From assembly GCF_019279795.1 (NCBI RefSeq), contig NC_056743.1:1784104466-1784168465 (forward strand): 64,000 bases of DNA, in the 5' to 3' direction. The notes under the pieces are model-generated. The model was not told where the DNA came from, did no database searches, and saw only the letters and a program-made list of their open reading frames with translations. This DNA comes from Protopterus annectens. Taxonomy: Eukaryota; Chordata; Ceratodontiformes; Protopteridae. The position numbers and the translations under genes are program-made. The stretch's first letter is position 1, and every line of letters starts with the position of its first letter. Positions 58,170 to 64,000 of this stretch are shown piece by piece.

Positions 58170-58184
58170 TCTCTTTCTGAGCAT

Positions 58185-59204
58185 GTGCTTCTTTTGAGGT
58201 ATTGGAAAAGGCCTAATATCTCAGATACAAAATATCTGAAATGTGAGCTGTTAAAAGATGTGCAGCAGGTAAGGGTGATAAAGGATAGTGAGGGAAACAT
58301 ACTCACAAGCGAGGAGAGTGTGCTGAGCAGATGGAAAGAGTACTTTGAGGGGCTGATGAATGAAGAGAATGAGAGAGAGAGAAGGTTAGATGATGTGGGG
58401 ATAGTGAGTCAGGAAGTGAAACAGATTAGCAAGGAGGAAGTATGGACAGCTATGAAAAGGGTGAAGAATGGAAAGGCTGTTGGTCCAGATGACATACCAG
58501 TGGAAGCATGGAGGTGCTTAGGAGAAATGACAGTGGAGTTTTTAACCAGATTGTTTAATTACATCTTGGAAAGTCAGAGGATGCCTAAGGAGTGGAGAAA
58601 AAGTGTTTTGGTACCTATTTTTAAGAATAAGGGTGATGTGCAGAGTTGTAGTAACTACAGAGAGCTAGAACTAATCAGTCACAGCTTGAAGTTATGGGAA
58701 AGAGTAGTGGAAGCTAGGTTAAGAAGGGAGGTGATGATTAGCAATCGGCAGTATGGTTTCATGCTGGGAAAGAGCACTACAGATGCGATGTTTGCTCTGA
58801 GACTGTTGATGGAGAAATATAGGGAAGGTCAGAAGGAGTTGCATTGTGTCTTTATGGACTTGGAGAAAGCATATGATAGGGTGCCTCAAGAGGAGTTGTG
58901 GTATTGTATGAGGAAGTCAGGAGTGGCAGAGAAGAATGTAAGAGTGGTACAGGATATGTACAAGGGTAGTGTGACAGTGGTGAAGTCTGCAGTGGGAGTG
59001 ACAGATCCATTTAAGGTGGAGGTGGGATTACATCAAGGATCAGCTCTGAGCCTTTTCTTATTTGCAATGGTGATGGACAGGTTGACAGACGAGATCAGAC
59101 AGGAGGCCCCATGGACTATGATGTTTGCAGATGACATTGTGATCTGTAGTGAGACTAGGGATCAGGTTGAGGAGACCCTGGAGAGGTGGAGATATGCTCT
59201 ATAG
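58185..59204 (+). CDS. RTE reverse transcriptase domain
   Basis: A 339-residue frame. An N-terminal linker holds SRWKEYFEGLMNEEN and NGKAVGPDDIPVEAWR. RT palm motifs are VPIFKNKGDVQSCSNYR, QYGFMLGKSTTDAMFALR, CVFMDLEKAYDRVP (motif A Asp), GLHQGSALSLFLFAMVMDRL (motif B) and MMFADDIVICSE (motif C, both catalytic Asp present). It ends with a stop after ERWRYAL, where the family normally continues through LERRGM; one base change (TAG, near 59,202) would explain it. The enzyme would reverse transcribe LINE RNA at a nicked target. The first Met is inside the original protein. Confidence 0.9.
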   Translation: MLLLRYWKRPNISDTKYLKCELLKDVQQVRVIKDSEGNILTSEESVLSRWKEYFEGLMNEENERERRLDDVGIVSQEVKQISKEEVWTAMKRVKNGKAVGPDDIPVEAWRCLGEMTVEFLTRLFNYILESQRMPKEWRKSVLVPIFKNKGDVQSCSNYRELELISHSLKLWERVVEARLRREVMISNRQYGFMLGKSTTDAMFALRLLMEKYREGQKELHCVFMDLEKAYDRVPQEELWYCMRKSGVAEKNVRVVQDMYKGSVTVVKSAVGVTDPFKVEVGLHQGSALSLFLFAMVMDRLTDEIRQEAPWTMMFADDIVICSETRDQVEETLERWRYAL

Positions 59205-59213
59205 AGGAGAGGA

Positions 59214-59639
59214 ATGAACGTCAGCAGGACTAAAACAGAATATGTGTGTTTGAATGAGAGGGAGGATAGAGGAATGGTGAGGATGCAGGGAGTAGAGATA
59301 GTGAAGGTAGATGAGTTTAAATACTTACGATTAATAGTTCAGAGTAATGGTGAGTGTGGAAGAGAGGTGAAGAAGAGAGTACAGGCAGGGTGGAATGGGT
59401 GGAGAAGAGTGTCAGGAGTGATTTGTGACAGACGGATACTGGTAAGAGTGAAACGGAAGGTCTACAAGAGGGTAGTGAGACCAGCTATGTTGTATGGGTT
59501 GGAGACGGTGGCATTGACAAAAAGGCAGGAGTTTGAGCTGGATGTGGCAGAGTTAAAGATGTTAAGATTTGCACTGGATGTGACAAGGATGGACAGGATT
59601 AGGAATCAGTATATTAGAGGGTCAGCTCAGGTTGGATGA
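59214..59639 (+). CDS. RTE LINE thumb and C-terminal domain
   Basis: One hundred and forty-one residues: NVSRTKTEYVCLNERED, VDEFKYLRLIVQSNGECGR, VQAGWNGWRRVSGVICDRR, VYKRVVRPAMLYGLETVAL and ELKMLRFALDVTRMDRIR. It directly follows the RT frame and is in the same register except for the intervening stop. It ends after IRGSAQVG, where the frame changes to that of 59,632-59,877. Confidence 0.85.
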   Translation: MNVSRTKTEYVCLNEREDRGMVRMQGVEIVKVDEFKYLRLIVQSNGECGREVKKRVQAGWNGWRRVSGVICDRRILVRVKRKVYKRVVRPAMLYGLETVALTKRQEFELDVAELKMLRFALDVTRMDRIRNQYIRGSAQVG

Positions 59640-59877
59640 TTTGGAGACAAACTCAGAGAGGCGAGATTGCATTGGTTTGGACGTGCTGAGGAGGGATGAT
59701 GGGTATATTGGGAAAAGGATGCTAAGGATGGAGCTGCCAGGTAAGAGGAAAAGAGGAAGGCCTAAGATAAGGTTTATGGACATGGTGAGAGAGGACATGC
59801 AGGCAGTTGGTGTGACTGAGCAATATGGAGAAGACAGGAAGAAATGGAAACAGATGATCCACTGTGGTGACCCCTAA
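59632..59877 (+). CDS. RTE LINE C-terminal tail
   Basis: The last part of the RTE protein: IGKRMLRMELPGKRKRGRPK, RFMDMVREDMQAVGVTE and MIHCGDP before the stop at 59,875-59,877. The basic GKRKRGRPK stretch and the final CGDP are family features. Confidence 0.85.
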   Translation: MDDLETNSERRDCIGLDVLRRDDGYIGKRMLRMELPGKRKRGRPKIRFMDMVREDMQAVGVTEQYGEDRKKWKQMIHCGDP

Positions 59878-59912
59878 CGGGAACAGCCGAAAGAGAAGAA
59901 GAAGAAGCTGTT

Positions 59913-60850
59913 AACTGTCATGCAGTAAATAATCTCAAGCATGCAGATACTCTGAGCAGAATGTCAAACCGTATTTATAATATGCTTTTCTTCGTAAATG
60001 CACTGTAACAATATGTGGAGGTCATAATGGGTTGGTGGTTTGGGCTGGATTAACATAGTAGTAGAAACAGGGTATGGGTAAAATATAGTTTAGTTGTAGT
60101 TACTACTACAGTTATTTAAGTTCTTAGGTACTAAGTTTGTGGTCTAGGTGATTTTCAAGAATCTTTGCCAAGCACCCCATTAGGATTTTACTATTAGTAG
60201 CCCCTATCAATTAGACTAGAACCACATATGCCAGAGGAGAATTTACGAATACCCATCCATTTGCTAATTCTAAATTGAAAATTAACCAGGATATTACTCT
60301 GCCTGATATGTTTAAGGAATCCATTCCAGTTAAGTATAATTCACACCAATAGGTAATGTTAATGTGACAATGGAGATTAAGGACTTAGTGCAAGTATTCA
60401 TAGTAATAGTTGTTCTATGGATGTGAAGGAGAAAAGAATTCAGGGTATTTCACGGTATGAAAAGCCAGGTGTGGATCACCAAACAAAAGCCTGTAGAAGA
60501 CAGAGTATGGATAAACGTTCTCTTGGTAGCCTAAGGTATTCAAGCCTTCAGTTTTCTTGGTCAGAAATCTGTTCGGCATTTCAAGTTGCACTAGATGTTT
60601 AGAGAGGTATTGAATGGGACATTTTATTTGATAATAGGTATAAATAGCAAAGAATATAGTAGGACTATGACTTTGAGGAAATTTACTTAAAGATTAAATA
60701 TGCAAAGTAAAATGATTTCCTAAACACATCTATGACACAGTGATCAAAATTTAGCTCATTGTCACATACATACCCAGACCTCTAATAAATGTTAATTTTG
60801 GGGGAAAGTACCCTTTATTTACTATACACTAGAAGAGTTTTATTTCTTAA
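59913..60850. other. No supported gene
   Basis: No domain-bearing frame. A 61-residue frame at 60,417-60,602 has no recognised features. Confidence 0.5.
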
Positions 60851-60892
60851 AAATGACAGCAGTACATTTTGTGGCATTAAACTCTGAGGGTA

Positions 60893-61252
60893 ATGCTACT
60901 CAATGCTAGAAGTCTAAACCTCAAAATGCACTCACTCGAGGCACTCCTTAAAATGGAGAACATCGACATCTGTGCAGTGACAGAGGCCTGGTTCGAGGCT
61001 CCAGAGAGCAACCCTGCATTACGAGGCTATAATTCATACTACACCTTTCGGCCACGTAACCTGGACCAAAACTCTAAAGGCAGAGGCATGTCCATATTCA
61101 TTAAGGATATCCACACCTCCAGGCTAGTTGCTCAACATAATGCATCCGAAGTTATCCAAGTGCAACTAACACTGGGCAAGACTGCAATCCAGGTTGTAGC
61201 TTGTTACAGATCCCCCCACCATGCCCCAGGATTCCCATTATTCTTTTCTTAA
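60893..61252 (+). CDS. APE-type endonuclease fragment of the CR1-like LINE
   Basis: A 119-residue frame with NARSL (start of the endonuclease core), DICAVTEAWFEAPES, GYNSYYTFRPRNL and KGRGMSIFIKDI. The enzyme nicks target DNA to prime reverse transcription. Further endonuclease motifs continue at 61,389-61,560 in another frame. Confidence 0.8.
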   Translation: MLLNARSLNLKMHSLEALLKMENIDICAVTEAWFEAPESNPALRGYNSYYTFRPRNLDQNSKGRGMSIFIKDIHTSRLVAQHNASEVIQVQLTLGKTAIQVVACYRSPHHAPGFPLFFS

Positions 61253-62302
61253 GATACTGGAACATATTAAGGTACAACCCAATACCTTAATTATGGGCGA
61301 TTTAAAATACCTCACCATCAACTCAGAAAACTACTCATGTACCAACTCATTCGCTCAATGTTTTCTGTAAGTCATAAATTCCAACACCTTGGATCAGCTT
61401 GCCCACACCCCCACCAGGGGCAGCAATATCCTGGACCTGGTCATTACCAATATGGGTAACTGGTGTTCCATGCCAGAGGTCAACTCCTCGCTGCTCAGAT
61501 CCAACCACAAGCTAATCACCCTAGACATCCATATCCCACTCCCACCCCCATTAAGGAAACCACCATCAAAAACTACTCCAAAGCCAACTTCATGCTTCTT
61601 AAGACAGAAGTGGCAAACTTCACGACACCCATGCAGATGGAAAATAGAGGTACGACTGCTGAATCTTACACAAATGCACTGTATAAGCACATACACGAGT
61701 GCATGGATCGTGCCATCCCCACAGAACCAAGATGCTATCCTCCAAAAAAAAGGAAGCCAATCTGGTGGTCCCCTGCCATAAACAAACTCTACAACAGAAG
61801 GAAGAAGCTGTTGCAAAAAAGAGTAAAATCCCAAAATTGGAGGAAGTCCCTGGTCAGCCTCAGCAAAAAGCTGAGATCCCTCATAAAATCCTCCAAAGCC
61901 AGTTATGAAAATAAAATCACCACTGATTCCAAAGACAACCACAAAGCATTCTACAGCTATGTCAACAATCTCAAGGGCAACACTCAGATCTGCTCTGAGT
62001 TATAGCACAATGTGACTAAATATACAGAACCAACCGATATTGCCAACATCCTGGCAGATAGGTTAGTGCTAACTTTACCCACCTCTCACCCTCCAAAGGG
62101 CCCATGTTAATACCAGAAAATGCAAAGCCATTGTAATCATGGATGAACAAGTAAAGACCGCACTCTCCAAAGCCAAGAACACAGCAACCATGGGACCAGA
62201 CAACATCCCAGGCTGCATACTGCACGAACTACAGAACGAACTGGCACCCAACCTAAGTACCATGTTCAGTCACAGCCGCACTTCAAGCTATGTGCCTACT
62301 GA

Positions 62303-63076
62303 ATGATGCAGCATGACGGCTATCCCATTCCACAAAGGGGGTGCCACCACAAACCCCAGAAACTACCCCCCATTAGCCTGATGAGGCTGGTCTGCAAGAC
62401 CATGGAACATATCATCTTGGAGCTTATAAACAAAGAGATAGGTAACCTCCAAACCCTGGACCCCACTCAGTTTGGGTTTGTAAAAGGTAGATCATGTCTA
62501 CTAAACCTGATTGACTTCTTTAAAGCAGTCACTAGAGTCGTAGACGAGGGCAAGGTAGTGCACACAGCCTACCTTGACCTCGCCAACGCTTTTGATACCA
62601 TCCCCCACTATGGAATTATAGATAAACTCACTAAACTGGGCATAAATCCCTATGTCACAAGATGGGTGGCCAACTGGCTCACTGACAGAACCCACACAGT
62701 AAAAGTAGCCGACTCCAAGTCTGACTTCAGACCAGTGATGAGTGGAATACCACAGGGTTCGGTCCTGGGTCCTCTCCTGTTCGGCATCTACTTCTATGAA
62801 GTACAGGCCAACACAGAAGGTCTTTGGCTAACAAAGTTCACAGATGACTGCAAACTGGAAGCCATAATAGAATCACCTAATGATGTAGACATTCTACAAA
62901 AAGGCCTCACAGAAACAGTTGCTTGGTGTCAAAGTCATGGCCTCAAGCTCAATGCCAAGAAGTGCATTGTCATCCCCTTTGGGAAAAACTCGGTACCCAT
63001 GAACTACCACATAGGCAGTAGCTCATTAAACACTGAAAGTGTGATAAGAGACCTCTGGACACAAGGTGGACAGTAG
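62303..63076 (+). CDS. CR1-like reverse transcriptase domain
   Basis: Frame of 257 residues: ISLMRLVCKTMEHIILELI, QFGFVKGRSCLLNLIDFF, AYLDLANAFDTIPH (motif A), SGIPQGSVLGPLLFGIYF (motif B), WLTKFTDDCKLEA (motif C, TDD with both Asp present), GLKLNAKKCIVIPFG (motif D). It is the best-preserved CR1 RT in the window and the reference for reading the fragments at 34,540, 37,300 and 63,780. It ends with a shift near 63,060. Confidence 0.85.
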   Translation: MMQHDGYPIPQRGCHHKPQKLPPISLMRLVCKTMEHIILELINKEIGNLQTLDPTQFGFVKGRSCLLNLIDFFKAVTRVVDEGKVVHTAYLDLANAFDTIPHYGIIDKLTKLGINPYVTRWVANWLTDRTHTVKVADSKSDFRPVMSGIPQGSVLGPLLFGIYFYEVQANTEGLWLTKFTDDCKLEAIIESPNDVDILQKGLTETVAWCQSHGLKLNAKKCIVIPFGKNSVPMNYHIGSSSLNTESVIRDLWTQGGQ

Positions 63077-63779
63077 TCTCTCCTTTGATAACCACATCAC
63101 CACAGTAGTCAGGAAATTCTTCTGCGTGGCACACCTCATCACAAAAGGGCTCTCCTCTAGAAAAAAGGAGGTCATTGTTCCTCTCTACTCATCCCTCATC
63201 AGATCCATTATAGAGTACAATGCCCTGTTTGGCATGTATCTCACAAGACACCTACAACAATTGGAAAGGCCATTGAAATGCCTCATTAAGAGGATTACCA
63301 GCCTCAAACAAATGCCATACGCAGACTGTCTCAAAAAACTCCAGCTCTACTCCGTCGCATATCGCCTACTCAGAGCTATGTCTAATCTATGTCAAACCCA
63401 GAGCTGTTGGACATGCCACACTTAAAAAAATCCCAATCTCTCCGAACCACATGCTCCGAGGACCTAAACCTTGTCACCACAATAAACAGAACATGCTGGA
63501 GGGATAGATTCCTATCCCAGAGATTTCCCATACTCTGAAACAAACTACCCATTGATGTCAAGCAAAGCTCCTCATTGGCCCTCTTTATGAAAAATCTTGA
63601 CGACTGGATGGGAAATAGAAAATTCACCCCAGGGATCACTTCTGCGGCACTGCTTGACAGGGTCACAGGAAAATAATTTTCTTGGGTGGCAAAAGCCAGG
63701 GAACCTTTTTGGCTAGGCTTATATAGGCCCCAGGGCCGATAGCCTAGTACCTACCTATGAACCTACCTATGAACCTATT

Positions 63780-64000
63780 AAGGGTATAACCATGGTTGTT
63801 ACACCAAGCACTGGTCTAATCTAGACTTTGTTGGAATGTTTGAGTGTTACAAGGGGAGTTAACAACAGTTTCTATTTTGGAATTATTAGCAAACTTTGTC
63901 AACCGTAATATTTTGACCTCTGTTTCACAAAAATAGATGTCAAAGAGGAAGGAGCCCAGGACAGAGCCCTGCTGGATACTGACTGTGACATTTTTTCTTT
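63780..64000 (-). mobile_element. CR1-like LINE RT fragment, opposite strand
   Basis: The minus strand reads QQGSVLGSFLFDIYF, LTKFANNSKIETVVNSP and NHGYTLN, matching PQGSVLGPLLFGIYF, LTKFTDDCKLEAIIESP and SHGLKLN of the RT at 62,303-63,076. It begins three bases after the 3' end of the plus-strand copy and runs off the window. Confidence 0.8.

Larger units (their letters stand above)
58170..59912 (+). mobile_element. RTE-clade LINE (Expander-like), 5'-truncated, well preserved
   Basis: Three successive frames cover the RT, thumb and C-terminal region of an RTE-type protein: 58,185-59,204, then 59,214-59,639 after one stop, then 59,632-59,877 after a frame shift. The 3' end is tgtggtgacccctaacggga, cagccgaaaga and (GAA)n. 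The endonuclease is missing, so the copy is truncated just before the RT. Tail and protein closely resemble Expander-type RTE elements of fishes (recognised from memory). Few breaks over 1.7 kb suggest a younger insertion than the other LINEs here. Confidence 0.9.
60855..63777 (+). mobile_element. CR1-like LINE ORF2 and 3' end, truncated in the endonuclease
   Basis: The APE endonuclease part starts at LLNARSLNLKMHSLEALLKM (60,893) and includes RGSNILDLVITNMG. The linker follows (NKLYNRRKKLLQKR, KAFYSYVNNLKGN), then the RT (62,303-63,076), the C-terminal region and the end tag WMGNRKFTPGITSAALLDR. The 3' end has gggtggcaaaagcc, ggctaggctta, gccccagggc, agcctagtac and ACCTATGA octamers. CR1 elements typically end in such 8-base repeats. 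About five frame changes or stops interrupt ORF2. Confidence 0.85.

Overview
The window looks like vertebrate intergenic or intronic DNA built almost entirely from transposable elements and simple repeats. No host protein-coding gene, rRNA or functional tRNA gene could be supported. The element mix is APE-type LINEs with CR1-like and L2-like ends, RTE LINEs, an RLE-type (R4-like) LINE, a Penelope-like element, a DIRS-type fossil, a Gypsy-type fossil, tRNA-headed SINEs with the central domain common in fish SINEs, and Myb/SANT genes of the Harbinger type. This mix, with very long (CA)n, (TA)n and (TC)n tracts, suggests a fish-like vertebrate (ray-finned fish, lungfish or another early branch). 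An amphibian cannot be excluded.

Layout. 1-17,760 holds decayed Myb/SANT-domain transposon genes. One minus-strand gene runs from about 7,964 to 1,781, and an RLE-type LINE sits inside a (CA)n tract in its putative intron. Two inverted related segments (7,962-9,520 plus; 13,085-14,922 minus) face each other across a Penelope-like remnant. The second belongs to a cassette at 13,085-17,760 with a CCAAT/TATA-like promoter, a Myb exon with a GTAAGT donor, a terminal exon, and TAAGC/GCTTA-rich palindromes and tRNA-like sequences at both ends. 18-21.6 kb is mostly featureless. 21.66-28.25 kb is a DIRS-type fossil with inverted terminal repeats. 28.4-32.3 kb holds rearranged CR1 pieces, including an ORF1 esterase domain and an ORF2 endonuclease split by an insertion. 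33.2-38.7 kb is a 2.7-kb tandem duplication containing CR1 and a SINE. 39.9-40.6 kb is a Gypsy fossil.

44.15-53.44 kb is a nest: an RTE LINE is interrupted by an 8.09-kb hAT-like element (44,804-52,894, 8-bp target duplication), which itself contains an L2-like LINE, tandem repeats and several copies of a short repeat bounded by CATACCTCTCA-type ends. 53.8-57.3 kb carries microsatellites, a SINE with an RTE-like tail, a perfect palindrome and a MIR-like fragment. 58.2-59.9 kb is a fairly well preserved RTE LINE. 60.85-63.78 kb is a CR1 LINE from within its endonuclease to its 3' end, followed by an opposite-strand CR1 fragment to the window end.

The most unusual object is the Myb cassette with iteron palindromes and inward-facing tRNA-like ends at 13,085-17,760. 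Everything here was read by eye. Family names rest on motif recognition, not searches, and boundaries are approximate unless a target duplication fixes them.
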